Part shown: in pieces, positions 19,593 through 29,494 of the stretch
Position numbering within the stretch: the first letter of the stretch is position 1
How the letters are laid out: each line of letters opens with the position of its first letter
Assembly: GCA_022539475.1 (NCBI GenBank)
Contig: VCMS01000059.1
Coordinates: 147,056 to 211,055 of the forward strand
DNA length: 64,000 nt
Direction of reading: 5' to 3'
DNA from: Gracilaria domingensis
Lineage: Eukaryota > Rhodophyta > Florideophyceae > Gracilariales > Gracilariaceae
Made by a program: the position numbers and the translations under genes
The notes under the pieces: model-generated
Database searches by the model: none
Told to the model about the DNA's origin: nothing
What the model saw: the letters and a program-made list of their open reading frames with translations, nothing else

Positions 19593-20053
19593 GTTTGGGG
19601 AGCAATTTTGTTATATAGACTATCTGAAATAATGTTTTTGGATGGAAAGCAGAATTCGGAGAAGTATTGTGAGACGGGGAAGATTGATTTGCTTTCTGTT
19701 GTTGCTGATACGTTTGGAGAAACTAATTTTTTTATCTTTCAACAGGATAACGCGCCGATGCATCCATTCCACTGCACTCATAATTGGTTGACTTCGAATC
19801 ACGTCAGGATTCTGACCTGGCCCCCACGTTCGTCAAGTCTCAAAATTGTTGAGAATGTGTGGGCCTATCTGGGTAGAAACGTGTAGATGGGTCACAGGAC
19901 GTTTGAAAATGTTGAGGATCTAAAAAGTGCTATCTGCGAGGCTTGGGCGGCACTTTCGAACGATTATCTATTTAAACTATATATAATAGCATCAAGAGAA
20001 GATGCTTGGTTGTCATGGACAGCAAAGGTTTTGCTACAAAGTACTAAAGATAG
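19593..20053 (+). pseudogene. Tc1/mariner transposase, C-terminal half
   Basis: Right of the LTR a frame reads VWGAILLYRL, then the DDE motif segment FQQDNAPMHPF (second Asp), then WPPRSSSLKIVENVWAYL (third acidic residue, a Glu). A TAG at 19884-19886 is followed in frame by the usual C-terminal end (FENVEDLKSAICEAW ... IASREDAWLS) up to 20053. The N-terminal half, with the first Asp (FSDG), lies at 47692-48189 on the minus strand; the two halves are separated by the inversion. Confidence 0.85.
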
Positions 20054-20076
20054 CTAGCTACGCAATAAAACTTTTC

Positions 20077-20104
20077 TTGTGCGCGTTAAATTTTTGCGCT
20101 CTTT
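20077..20104 (+). repeat. Tc1/mariner terminal repeat, 3' end
   Basis: The 28-mer TTGTGCGCGTT...TTTGCGCTCTTT matches 48313-48340 at 24 of 28 positions. In an intact element the two would be inverted; here they are in direct orientation because of the inversion. Confidence 0.75.
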
Positions 20105-20482
20105 ATAGTAGACAAAACCTGTGTTTTATTGATATGTAGCTATAGACTCCGTGTCGTACAAGTAACGCTTTTTGATCTGCAACGTCGTTGCTGTAGCTAC
20201 AGATTGCCGTGTCTTTTATTGACGTGCAAAAACTACAATCGCTCAAACGCGTTTTTGGCGCTTCCCTGCGCTTTGAATTTCGCGGACTGTATCTTGAAGT
20301 AGACACTGCCGTAGGCGAAACAGAGCTCGGCTTCTTGCGCGGGATTCGAAGAGATTTCGAAATAAACAGCACCCTTTTGAACCTCGGAAAGCATGGCCGG
20401 ATAACAAGGCACAACTTCTCTTCGCAGCTGGCGGCTACTAGGGAATAAACAGTTAACGGCTACTGGAATCCTGCGCACACAA
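20105..20482. other. Intergenic, nothing recognised
   Basis: No convincing ORF or repeat. It probably holds the promoter of the coiled-coil gene that follows. Confidence 0.4.
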
Positions 20483-22045
20483 TTGGTTGCGCGGGGCTTG
20501 CATTGCCGTTGGCAACGAGCCCTCTCTCACGTCAGACGTTCAAAGGGTACAAAGTTAAGCCACCGTCGGCAACCTTTTGAAGCAACCGCGTCCTTCTCCA
20601 CACACCACCAACCCACAGCCCTCGCGCCTTGTGGCGCCACCGCCCCTTTCGCTGCCTTTCCTAAGCTATTTCGTACTCGCCCCATGCAGACGCTCGCGCC
20701 GTGCGAAGGACCACAAAGCCCAGTTCTTACAAGTCTTCGAGAAGTGCCCAAACGGCCTCGCCACTTCGTCTATTCGTCGTCTGCAGTCATGCCGGTTGCA
20801 GACACTGGTCTGGTTTCAGATGATAGTTTTGGAGGCACTTCTTCTGCAATGGAGGCGCCGGATTCATCACTTCCGCTAAAAAGCGAGTATGATGAATATG
20901 AGCATGTTCAACCGCCATCAGAAAACATCGCGGAGACTACAAAGGAGACACCGCAAGCACATTTTGAGGACGAAGCCGTAGAATCAGCGGGATACGAACC
21001 CCAACTAAATGATTCTCACCAATTTTCTCTGCAACCCGATACTCCCATGATTTCGCTGTCAACAACGACAGACACTAGTGAATCGCAGATTCCGGAAGAT
21101 GCCCTCGAACAGGCAGAGCAAGATTTGAGTTTAAACGAGGCAGACTTGCGTACACCTTTGACTTCAATTCCTCAGGCTCCAGCCTCTGATCTCGCGGCGT
21201 CACTCAATCCTCAGGAAGATGCTTGTTCAACATGTCAAGTTATGAGTAACGATAACGATCGACTCACTCGTCTCGTCGCACGCTTACGGATGCGGATTAT
21301 TGAAATTCGAGCAACTTCACAAACCCATGGACAGCGTCTTCTACGAGCAGCATACCAGGATAGGATGCGTGATATGAACAATGAACATGCGCAGAAGACG
21401 GCCGAAATGCTCAACAAACAGAAGACCTGTTTCGAAGAAGAGCTCGAGGCTCTTGAGAAAGAGTCGCACGCCGCTATACACACACTTCACATTCAACTAG
21501 AACGGGAACGTATGGAAAAGGAGAGACTTAAACGCGCCTTCGAGAACGAACGAGATGAAGCGATTGAGAAGACTAATATAACTATGCAAGCTGTGCAACG
21601 AAAAATGGCTCATTTGCATGCTAAGGTTATCCGGTTGGAACGAGAAAACGCTGTCCTTTCAGCCTCCCAGAAGGAAAAACAAGTAATGGTGGAAGTGTTG
21701 GCATCGGCTAGTGCTGCCAGAGATGTCGAACGTCGTGAAAGAGAAATGATTTCAAAGGCTGAACAAGAGGAGCGAAATCGTAAGAATATGTTAATCGACA
21801 ACATGCATGCCGAGATCAAACAGCTGCGTGCCCGCCTCTTTGAAGAGACTGAGTGCAGGAGAGCTCTGCTTAACAAGATAGAAGAAATGCACGACGAAAG
21901 GGAGGATGAGAAAGATAAGCATGCAGAAGATCTCGCCCACTGCAAGAAGCAATCAAAGAAAGAAAACGACCGTCTTGGACGCCTGTTTGCAAGCGTCATC
22001 CAGGATTTCGCCAATGTTCAATCTGACGTATCCACGAATGACTAG
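20483..22045 (+). CDS. Coiled-coil protein, function unknown
   Basis: An ORF of 520 codons; the start is uncertain. The first ~100 residues are Pro/His/Arg-rich and may be 5' UTR. ATGs at 20684 and 20789 (MPVADTGL) are good alternatives. Residues ~110-250 are acidic, Ser/Thr/Pro-rich and look disordered. From ~260 to 505 the protein is a long, almost continuous coiled coil (LERERMEKERLKRAFENE, RLERENAVLSASQKEK, IKQLRARLFEETECRR, HDEREDEKDKHAEDL), with no proline over ~240 residues. There is no motor or catalytic domain. A cytoskeletal or scaffold role is plausible but not shown. No family is recognised. Confidence 0.7.
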   Translation: MVARGLHCRWQRALSHVRRSKGTKLSHRRQPFEATASFSTHHQPTALAPCGATAPFAAFPKLFRTRPMQTLAPCEGPQSPVLTSLREVPKRPRHFVYSSSAVMPVADTGLVSDDSFGGTSSAMEAPDSSLPLKSEYDEYEHVQPPSENIAETTKETPQAHFEDEAVESAGYEPQLNDSHQFSLQPDTPMISLSTTTDTSESQIPEDALEQAEQDLSLNEADLRTPLTSIPQAPASDLAASLNPQEDACSTCQVMSNDNDRLTRLVARLRMRIIEIRATSQTHGQRLLRAAYQDRMRDMNNEHAQKTAEMLNKQKTCFEEELEALEKESHAAIHTLHIQLERERMEKERLKRAFENERDEAIEKTNITMQAVQRKMAHLHAKVIRLERENAVLSASQKEKQVMVEVLASASAARDVERREREMISKAEQEERNRKNMLIDNMHAEIKQLRARLFEETECRRALLNKIEEMHDEREDEKDKHAEDLAHCKKQSKKENDRLGRLFASVIQDFANVQSDVSTND

Positions 22046-22737
22046 CAATACTCGAAAGTTTTTTGAACGTTCTCACTCGAGGATTTTGGAAGTGGATAAG
22101 CTTTTGTTGAAATGAGTTTGTTGTGCTCATACGACGAAGCACTAGAGATGGACGAAGCGCCTGTAAATCAGTAGATTAGAGCTTAACAAGTCTGTGACGA
22201 CTAGGTAACTTGTGTATAGACTTTCTGCCTTTGGAGCGCTCTTCCACGGAGGATCCTAAACCGAGTTTTACGCTCCCAGCCGAAAACAGCACGAAATGGC
22301 CTTTAAGCATATATTCTTTTGGTCCTTGCTCGGCCCATGTAGAACGTCCCATTTTTGTTTTGTTCATTAGAGACCCCTGTTCCAGAACACGACATGGCAT
22401 TCTACTTGCGGGCTTTTGGGGCATATTCACCAAGATCACATCACGGTGTTCAATTCTTTTCCCGATGTGACACCCGAAAACACCAGTGGGGCCTATGTTG
22501 AAAGCGGAGACAAAACGAGCAGATCTTGAGTTTAATAACTGTATACCCAAGGGTACACTGCTTTAGGTGATTGACACTCTGGATTCAGTCGTTGCGATCT
22601 CCGATGTGAATTTAGATAAAGGCAAAATCCCCCTGAGAGGTTTACTGTGAAACGCATATTCCGGAGCGTTTGAAAGTGCTAAACCCAGTTTCCTATCGCG
22701 TGAAGCAATCATCAGTTCGAAGAAAGTGTAACTCAAA
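22046..22737. other. Intergenic; a doubtful 124-codon minus-strand ORF
   Basis: A minus-strand ORF at 22176-22550 has a mixed, protein-like composition (VFGCHIGKRIEHRD, MLKGHFVLFSAG) but no recognised family. I leave it uncalled. The rest should hold the end of the coiled-coil gene and the promoter of the decarboxylase. Confidence 0.35.
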
Positions 22738-24374
22738 ATGAGTGCCTATAAGGTTCCTTCATTTCAGACAGCAATTCTCTTGAACTATCAGCGACAGAAG
22801 CTCGGTGGCCCATTCACTCGGCTTCGAGCGTGTGCTCGTAGTGCAACCGATACGGAAACTGTGAGCTCTCGAAAGGGCAAGCGGGAAGTAGACACGCCGC
22901 TCATCTCAACTCTTCACCAAGAGTCAAGCCGTGTGCGCGCCAATTTTTTCTGCCCCGGCCACAAGCAGGGAAGGAGATTGCATTCTTCTTGAGAAGTTAA
23001 CGTACTCCAATGTTCTGAGAGCTGACCTTCCAGAATTGCCTGCTCTAGATAACCTCTTCGCCCCGGACGGAGTAATTGAAGATGCCCAGAGAAGGGCCGC
23101 AGATACTTTTACGAAGGATGGATCGCGAATATGGCAAACTCACTTCCTCGTGAACGGAACTACGTGCGGTATAGAAGCAGCTATTCTCGCGTGCTCAAGG
23201 CCTGGCAGAAAGGTGGTCTTACCTCGGAATGCCCATCAGTCTGCAGTGCATGCCTTGGTGTTATCTGGTGCAATACCAGTTTTGGGTAGCTCCTCGCTAT
23301 GACTCAAAATATGATCTTGTACATGGCGTAAGCGCAGATGATGTTGCAGAAGCACTGGAGCAGCACATAGGCGAAGTGGATGCAGTGTTACTGGTTTCAC
23401 CTACGTATCACGGAGTATGTTCTGATATTGAGGCAGTGGCAATGGTTACCCATGAATTTGGAGCCAGACTCATCGTAGACGAAGCTCATGGGGCCCACTT
23501 AGCCTTTCATACCCTCTTACCAAAGTCTGCAACCGACGAACATGCTGATATTGTCATTCAGAGTACTCACAAAACTTTAATGGCAATGTCGCAAGCGGCC
23601 ATGATGCATGTTCGAAGATCATCAGTAGATGTGCGTAGAATCCGCACTGCACTACAACTGGTCCAAAGCACAAGCCCAAACTATTTGCTGCTTGCGTCTT
23701 TAGATGGCACTCGTGCATTAATGGAGGAACAAGGAGAAGAGCTGATGTTTCAAACTATTTGCCTTGCCCGGAATTGTGCAATACGAGTCGCAAATATAGA
23801 AGGATTCGAAGTATTAGGTATCAACGGGTCGGGTATGGGGAACACCACATCTTTGCTTCATGACTTAGACCCTACTAGAGTTACAGTGCTGTTACCGACA
23901 GGAATACAAGGCTACGACCTTGATGAATACCTGATTGCTCACTTTGGTGTCTATGCTGAACTTCCATCCTTCCGCCATCTAACATTCGTATTCTCTCCCG
24001 GAAATACACAAAGAGAGGTTGACGTATTGGTATCAGCATTATCAGCGTATGAAATCCAAACCCACGCTACCAGCACTCCAAGGCTGATATCCAAAATGAC
24101 CTGGAGCAGGAATGGTACAGCAGGCCGAACAAACGGGATAACTCCACGCCAGGCGTTCTTTGCTGATTATGCGAAGGTGAGCATGCAAGAGGCTATCGGT
24201 TGCATCAGTGTCGAGACGCTTTGTCCTTATCCTCCCGGAATCCCCATGATTGTTGCCGGGGAACGAATCTCTCGCGAAAGCGTCGATATTCTGCAAGCAA
24301 TTTTGAAGGCGGGAGGTAGCATATCTGGAGCAAGTGATGAAACCCTTGCCTCAATTCGAGTCGTTGCCCAGTAG
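22738..24374 (+). pseudogene. Orn/Lys/Arg decarboxylase (PLP, fold type I) with two frameshifts
   Basis: Three overlapping frames together make one protein of about 545 residues. Frame 1 (22738 to ~22975): a basic, Ser/Thr-rich N-terminus that could be a plastid transit peptide, then FFCPGHKQG. Frame 2 (~22976-23285): LRADLPELPALDNLFAP, NGTTCGIEAAI, PRNAHQSAVHALVLSG. Frame 3 (~23286-24374): PRYDSKYDLVHGVS, VSPTYHGVCSDIE, DEAHGAHL, then STHKTL with the PLP-binding Lys, and a shorter C-terminal part ending in ASIRVVAQ. This is the short form found in cyanobacteria and plastids; it would make cadaverine, putrescine or agmatine. The substrate cannot be told. Both breaks need a +1 shift and neither leaves room for an intron. 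Everything else is well conserved, so recent decay or sequence errors are both possible. Confidence 0.88.
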
Positions 24375-24420
24375 TATAGAACCAACTTAAGATAACAAAG
24401 AAGGCACAAGATTGCTCCTG

Positions 24421-24930
24421 TTACAAAGCACTTACTTTATCAGCGGTTCCTCTCTTTTCATCCTTGTACGCAGACGCCCTCTGGTTTTCAGAGGGCTTTT
24501 CCACTTCGATGCCGCAGCTTCTGGCGGTAGTCATAATACATTTACACAATGCTTCCAAAGAGAGATGTGAAAGATGTATATCATCTTGTTTCAATTTGGC
24601 AATCTCATAAACGTGCTTGAGGCTAACAGATCCAACAACTTCATTCCCAGGATTTGAAGCCCCCTTGTTCACCCCCGCAGCTCTTTTCAAGAGATACGAG
24701 ACAGGAGGAGAACGGATCTTGAACGAAGCGGACCTATCTGTATATGCAGTGACCTTTGTGGTTAGCGGAGTTCCGTCAACGTAATGCGCAGTTGCAGCGT
24801 TGAAGTCCTTGCAGAATTGCATGATGTTCACTCCCATCTGTCCTAGGCGCGGACCGACTGGCGGTGCTGGGGCAGCCTTGCCAGCTGGCAATGTAAACTT
24901 TGAGACCTGCTTCACAACTCTTCGTGCCAT
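24421..24930 (-). CDS. MRPL11: Mitochondrial ribosomal protein uL11m
   Basis: A 169-codon gene starting at ATG 24928-24930. It has the uL11 N-terminal domain (KFTLPAGKAAPAPPVGPRLG, MGVNIMQFCKDFNA) and the RNA-binding C-terminal domain (VSYLLKRAAG, GSVSLKHVYEIAKLK, SLEALCKCIMTTARSCGIEV). The basic start MARRVVKQVSK is short; bacterial-type uL11 in a nuclear gene is either mitochondrial or plastid, and the lack of a long transit peptide favours mitochondria. uL11 forms the stalk base of the large subunit with 23S rRNA. A basic tail of ~20 residues follows the usual end. It converges on the decarboxylase with about 46 bp between the stops. Confidence 0.92.
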   Translation of the reverse strand: MARRVVKQVSKFTLPAGKAAPAPPVGPRLGQMGVNIMQFCKDFNAATAHYVDGTPLTTKVTAYTDRSASFKIRSPPVSYLLKRAAGVNKGASNPGNEVVGSVSLKHVYEIAKLKQDDIHLSHLSLEALCKCIMTTARSCGIEVEKPSENQRASAYKDEKRGTADKVSAL

Positions 24931-25227
24931 GACAGACAAAATACTTCACCTCTTTCGAGCTTCTTGTCTAGATGAAGTCAAGATTGTTGAGCAGATCATC
25001 CACCAATACAGGTTAGCCCTTTATCAAAGAGTATTGATGTGGTCTTTGGTGCCATCCCTCCCTCATAGTATGCACTGCATACGCGGAAATACAGAAGCTG
25101 GATCTTAAAATATAATCAAGTACAGTATCCTCGGTATCCCTGTCGTCCATCGCCTCCAGATTCGGGAGTGCAGAAACATTCATGATCATCATCATGATGA
25201 GGCCCTGTCTTAACAAGCGTTGACGAC
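24931..25227. other. Promoter side of uL11m, no gene seen
   Basis: No convincing ORF. An ATCATGAT-type near-palindrome lies around 25180-25200 next to the long palindrome that follows. Confidence 0.35.
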
Positions 25228-25296
25228 GAGTCGGCTTTGACATTGCCCCTCTCCTCTTCATGATGAAGAGGAGAGGGGCAATGTCAAAGCCGACTC
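25228..25296. repeat. Perfect 34-bp palindrome with 1-bp spacer
   Basis: Left arm 25228-25261 (starts GAGTCGGCTTTGACATTG), centre G at 25262, right arm 25263-25296. All 34 positions pair. No gene spans it. Confidence 0.95.
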
Positions 25297-25299
25297 ATG

Positions 25300-25936
25300 C
25301 TACCTTCGCAGTCTAACGGCGAAGGTAAAACGGAAACAAAAGGCAAGCGGCGCCTTTTGGTTTCTCAACCTCCTGCAAAAATGCTGGCGGGAGTTGCTGC
25401 CTTCATTGCTTTTTGCCGGCTCTGGCAAAGCCTATGACAAATATGATTCTCTTAACCTGGGAAATTCCAAGGTCGTCAAACAGTAATGTGCAACATTAAC
25501 AATCCCAAAAACGCATCAACGAAAGGTGTGTTTAAGAAACCACCCCGTCTTTCGCCGCTTTCCGATTCCACGATGGGCTGCTGCAACCATTCTCACGAAG
25601 ATTGGACTCTCAAACCCCACAACCGCTCCAAGAATGATTCAAACCCATTTTCCATCTGTTTCTCACCTTTCTCCTCAACTTCACGGCCGCATCGCCTGTG
25701 TCTTCCGACATAAGCTGCTCTACCGTAATGCCTGTCACTTTGAAAGTGACAGAGTGAGGGAGACTCAGAAATTAGTCGTGAAGGAAATGAAGTAGAGGTG
25801 GATGTGAAGAGTTATGACAAGCAAGGAAAGAATTGGAGCTCACTCACCGAGGATCTCGTCGCTCTTGCTGTTTTCCGACGTACGACTTGTGAGCGCTAGT
25901 ACCGAGTTGTCAGCTATTTAAGCGCCTCCTCGTTGA
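25300..25936. other. Intergenic with a series of short hairpins
   Basis: Stems seen: CCTTCGC...GCGAAGG (~25303), AAAAGGC...GCCTTTT (~25339), TTTGCC-GGCTCT-GGCAAA (~25413) and CTGTCACTTT-G-AAAGTGACAG (25732-25752, 10-bp stem). Small ORFs here are not convincing. Confidence 0.6.
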
Positions 25937-26665
25937 GTGCATCCAGCTCGGGCTCCGCTCGTCTTTGTGCTCATCTACTACTCAACTTTATATTTCTTCT
26001 GCACTATAGGCGCTTATCTAACAATGTTCCAAACATATCACGTACTTGAGGCCACTATGGTAGTTGGACTAGCTGCCATGATTTTGGGAAGGTCTTCGGG
26101 GTCGAAGGAAAGTGGTGGTGAAAACAGACAGGACAACTGGAAGGGAAGTCGCATTTTCAATGCGAATGGTTCCGCCGTTTGCGGCTTAGAGGACGTGGCC
26201 GGGGTAGGGACATCATTTGAAGGTTGCTTGACGAGATGGGAATGCGGCTCCAAGCCCCGCAATGTAACCGAGACGCCGGCTAATGGATCCAGTTCTACTC
26301 ATGGTCAACAGCCGTGCGTCGGTCACGGAGTTGCGGGGCCTCTGGAACAACGCAGAGGGGACAATGAAGCGCCAGACCGTGTGGACCGGAATAGGAGAGC
26401 AAGACGGCGCCCGAGTCCAGTGCTGGCATTGGCAGACGAGGTCACACTCGCCAAGAGAGTTGGTATTTTAGGAGAAGAGCCAATCATTGGCAGCATCAAA
26501 TGCCAATGTAGTAACTCTGACAAATCAGAACGTAGATATGGCACCAAAGAAGAGAGTCAGGCGGCTCTTCGTCGTCCTCAGACCTTCCCTGATCGCGAAT
26601 CGCAGCGATCAGGCGCCTTTATAGCACACTCAGGCTCCCATCCAGGCCAAGCCTGTTCTAATTAA
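25937..26665 (+). CDS. Hypothetical ORF, 242 codons
   Basis: Open from an ATG at 25937. There are two hydrophobic stretches near the start (VFVLIYYSTLYFFCTIGAYL, VVGLAAMIL), then a Gly/Ser/Arg-rich, low-complexity remainder with clustered cysteines (GLEDVAGVG, CLTRWECGS). No family is recognised. A CCGC-CGTTT-GCGG hairpin near 26172 and a 9-bp-stem hairpin at 26588-26613 lie inside the ORF, which is unusual for a real coding sequence. It may be a chance ORF or part of a decayed mobile element. Confidence 0.3.
   Translation: MHPARAPLVFVLIYYSTLYFFCTIGAYLTMFQTYHVLEATMVVGLAAMILGRSSGSKESGGENRQDNWKGSRIFNANGSAVCGLEDVAGVGTSFEGCLTRWECGSKPRNVTETPANGSSSTHGQQPCVGHGVAGPLEQRRGDNEAPDRVDRNRRARRRPSPVLALADEVTLAKRVGILGEEPIIGSIKCQCSNSDKSERRYGTKEESQAALRRPQTFPDRESQRSGAFIAHSGSHPGQACSN
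26588..26613. repeat. Hairpin, 9-bp stem
   Basis: CCTGATCGC, an 8-base loop, then GCGATCAGG. Confidence 0.7.
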
Positions 26666-27522
26666 ACCATGGAGCACTACGCTGGCTCCACTAGTTGCTA
26701 ATTAAAGCCCTAGCCTACGCTGTTAATCGTTATTGTAGAGGAGCGTTCTCACCAAGAACAGTCCGTCTGTGGGTATTTGGCTAAACAGAGATAAGTGTTG
26801 GATGCCCATTGGGACGTGAATTGCTGACTAAGACTGCAAGGGATACGCAGCAGAAGCCAAGGCGGCTGGAGCAGACGTTCAAAGCACTTGACGAGAGCAC
26901 ATTTCTTAGCGTGGTGGCTAATTTCGTGAGCAGATTGGTAGCACAAGCGGTCGCGGTGTCGAAGAATGCGGGTGAAGATTAGGGTGGCTTCACCCAAAAG
27001 TAGGCGAGTGCACCAAGAAGTAGGTGAGCTCACCTTAAACTTGGGAGTCCTCCCATGCCTTCCCACACTCCAGGAGTCGGTTCAGACGACATCCAGGGAT
27101 GGGAATCACTGCTTTATCCGAGACTGATACGTCCATAGCAAAATGTTTGGCCATTAGATCTCTCGCTTACTTCAGCTAATGAACCAAACAAAGGAATGGA
27201 GCATTTCTAAAACATGTCTCCCATAAAGGGCCAGAGATATTGAGTTTAAATCTTCGCTTCGGCTATCATCCATGTATGTCCAGATACCTCGTACAATACT
27301 GCTACCGTTGGTACCCATGGTAGTAATACACTAAACAGTTCGAGATCCATCCTTCATACAAATTCATATGTTTCGGAATCCCCAATCGGCCTCCCTCGGT
27401 CATCTCTACAAACCCTTCGCTCTTTGGGTTGAAGATTGACGTGATCACAATCTGCTCCCATTCGTTCTGCATAGTGAAGGCTGAAGGTATCTGTCTTCTC
27501 AAAATTGATGGTAGATAAGCAA
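26666..27522. other. Intergenic downstream of SurE, nothing recognised
   Basis: Minus-strand ORFs at 26749-27066 and 27302-27580 are open but match nothing I know. The second overlaps the end of SurE in another frame. Confidence 0.35.
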
Positions 27523-28743
27523 CTACAAATTGTTCATTGTCATATCCTTCTGTAGTACCGCAGAGTTTTTCGGTATCCAATCAACCCCATCCTGAACGAC
27601 GTCATTCAAGAGCTGCTCTGATATTGCCAGCGGATGCGGGTAAGGCCAAGTGCCGACTGCCGTCACGGACGTATACCCACGCCTCACAGCATCCAAATCC
27701 GATCCTTTGGAAAACATACCATCTGGAGAGGCGCTCCACATCTTAATGCCAACCGTATCTTCAGCATGACCATCTTCCCCGCTGGGAACATACTCAAGCT
27801 GAACCACAGAACGATACAACAATGAGTCTAATCGAGTCATCTCATACTTTTCGTTCCAGACCTTAGGAACGTTGATGTTGAACACGACATCCCCTCGTGC
27901 GAAAGCATCCCGAACGCGCTCATTTATGCTTCGTGTCTTGTTGCGAGCAATTGTACGAGAAGATAATGCCGCCTCAGGATTGAGTCGTCCCATATCCGGA
28001 GGAACTCTGGGTAGGCTCTTAAGCAAAACTTCAGTCATTTCGACAGTGGCAGCAATCGCTCGAGCGAACACCTTCTTTTGAGAAGTAACACTTGAGTCTC
28101 TCTTGTGCAGGTCTACAGATGAAGCCACGGCAGGGATGCCATACATAGCGGCCTGACGCGCCCCAGCGAATGTTCCAGAATACAATACATCACTACCCAT
28201 GTTCTGACCATAGTTCACACCAGAAAGTGTCAGACAGGGGTACACTCCTAACTTTGCGAGCAAGCCAGTGTGTGGCTCAATTGCAGTTATGATACAATCT
28301 GCAGGGGTTCCTTTGTCGACTGAGAACACTTTCAGTATTCCCTTTATTGTACCGTTTTTCTCGGCGTGTCCATACCGCTTTTCGTACTCAGGGTGTCGCC
28401 GTAATGTAAGAGGCCTTCCAAGAGTTATACGCTGGCTGCAGGCAGAATTGTTCTGCCCAGGAGCAACAACAATGACATTGTGACCATTCGCAACGAGAGT
28501 TTGCGCGAGTGGGAGTATTAACGCATCTTCGGGATGAATTCCATCGTCGTTAGTAAGTAGGACAGCCCGTTCAGGGCCATATCGGGTTATTGGGTCAGCC
28601 GACATTGTCAAAGAGAAGTTGCTGCTCACGATCGGAGGACGCGTTCGGGAGAGCTTATAGTTGCTTCTTGAAGTCAAACGACTTTCAAGTATGTCTTTGA
28701 TCGAAGGGCTTCGAAAAGCAAAACAGCCAATCGCAGAAGTCAT
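27523..28743 (-). CDS. SurE-like 5'-nucleotidase / acid phosphatase
   Basis: A 406-codon ORF. The SurE fold is clear: the metal site LLTNDDGIHPE near residues 61-71, VVAPGQNNSACSQRITL (the Ser/Asn ligands), the block LSGVNYGQNMGSDVLYSGTF, then GARQAAMYGIPAVASS. The enzyme removes phosphate from nucleoside 5'- or 3'-monophosphates with a divalent metal. About 46 residues precede an internal Met (MSADPITRYGPERAV). This stretch is Ser/Arg-rich (SRLTSRSNYKLSRTRP) and could be an organelle transit peptide. The C-terminal ~100 residues are longer than in bacterial SurE and resemble the eukaryotic and plant forms (TSVTAVGTWPY). It diverges from SEC11. Confidence 0.92.
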   Translation of the reverse strand: MTSAIGCFAFRSPSIKDILESRLTSRSNYKLSRTRPPIVSSNFSLTMSADPITRYGPERAVLLTNDDGIHPEDALILPLAQTLVANGHNVIVVAPGQNNSACSQRITLGRPLTLRRHPEYEKRYGHAEKNGTIKGILKVFSVDKGTPADCIITAIEPHTGLLAKLGVYPCLTLSGVNYGQNMGSDVLYSGTFAGARQAAMYGIPAVASSVDLHKRDSSVTSQKKVFARAIAATVEMTEVLLKSLPRVPPDMGRLNPEAALSSRTIARNKTRSINERVRDAFARGDVVFNINVPKVWNEKYEMTRLDSLLYRSVVQLEYVPSGEDGHAEDTVGIKMWSASPDGMFSKGSDLDAVRRGYTSVTAVGTWPYPHPLAISEQLLNDVVQDGVDWIPKNSAVLQKDMTMNNL

Positions 28744-29494
28744 GCGTTGGCAAAAATGTATCGCACTCTCGTAGATACAGTACTGTTATATCGGAAGCTG
28801 GAAGGAGTCATGCAAATACTCTTCATTCTTGAATCAACGTCACAAGCGCTTTCCAACCTCTTAGCCGTGCCTGAGGACACTCGCGATTAAGATAAGCCCC
28901 ATCTCTCCAGTTCGTTCCTCAATGACTGGCGACTGTGCACGTCACAGGTGTTGAGTACCGTCGGTAGATATCGACGGTGGATAGTGTAGCGTTGACAAGC
29001 ATGGAATGAAGGTAATCACGGCCTCGATGGAACTACCACACGATGTGGCATTACATCTGTTCAAGATGGACATCCACGTGTTTTTGTGTACAAGTGGCGT
29101 CCGTTGCAACTTAATTTTGACAATAGCGCCGTCAATCCAAATGATGTCAGTAGATAGAGCTGGCACTCTCCAGATCCCAGCGTCTCCGACGATTGACGCG
29201 GCACGAAGCGTCTAAAAGTCTACGACGAAAGACGAAAGGTTGCGTACGTAGGGGAAAAGCACTGAAAGCTATCGAAACGGGGAGGACGGTTCCGCCTTCA
29301 AGTACGAGTTTCAGCTCTAAACACCACAGATTTTCCAAACCGTCCTTTCCCTTGTCATCAGCTTAAGTGTGGAAGACTTCCGCATATCCGTGGTACCCAG
29401 CTTCGATAGCTTGAGGAGCAACGGACGAGAAGCGGAGACGCGTAGCACATTGAGAACGGGACGAGTATTCCTTTGACGGTCTTTCTTTGTTACA
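28744..29494. other. Region between SurE and SEC11
   Basis: This holds two divergent promoters. A minus-strand frame at 28942-29166 (DIIWIDGAIVKIKL) looks slightly like a transposase fragment, but I cannot assign it. Confidence 0.35.

Noticed and set aside
22960-23295. Introns as the cause of the frame changes in the decarboxylase
   Set aside because: The conserved blocks continue without any gap, so there is no room for an intron; single-base shifts explain the data.
27302-27580. 92-codon minus-strand ORF after SurE
   Set aside because: Overlaps the end of SurE in another frame and has no recognised family; more likely 3' UTR.
28942-29338. Minus-strand frames with DIIWIDGAIVKIKL
   Set aside because: A faint transposase-like look only; no second catalytic block found, so not called.
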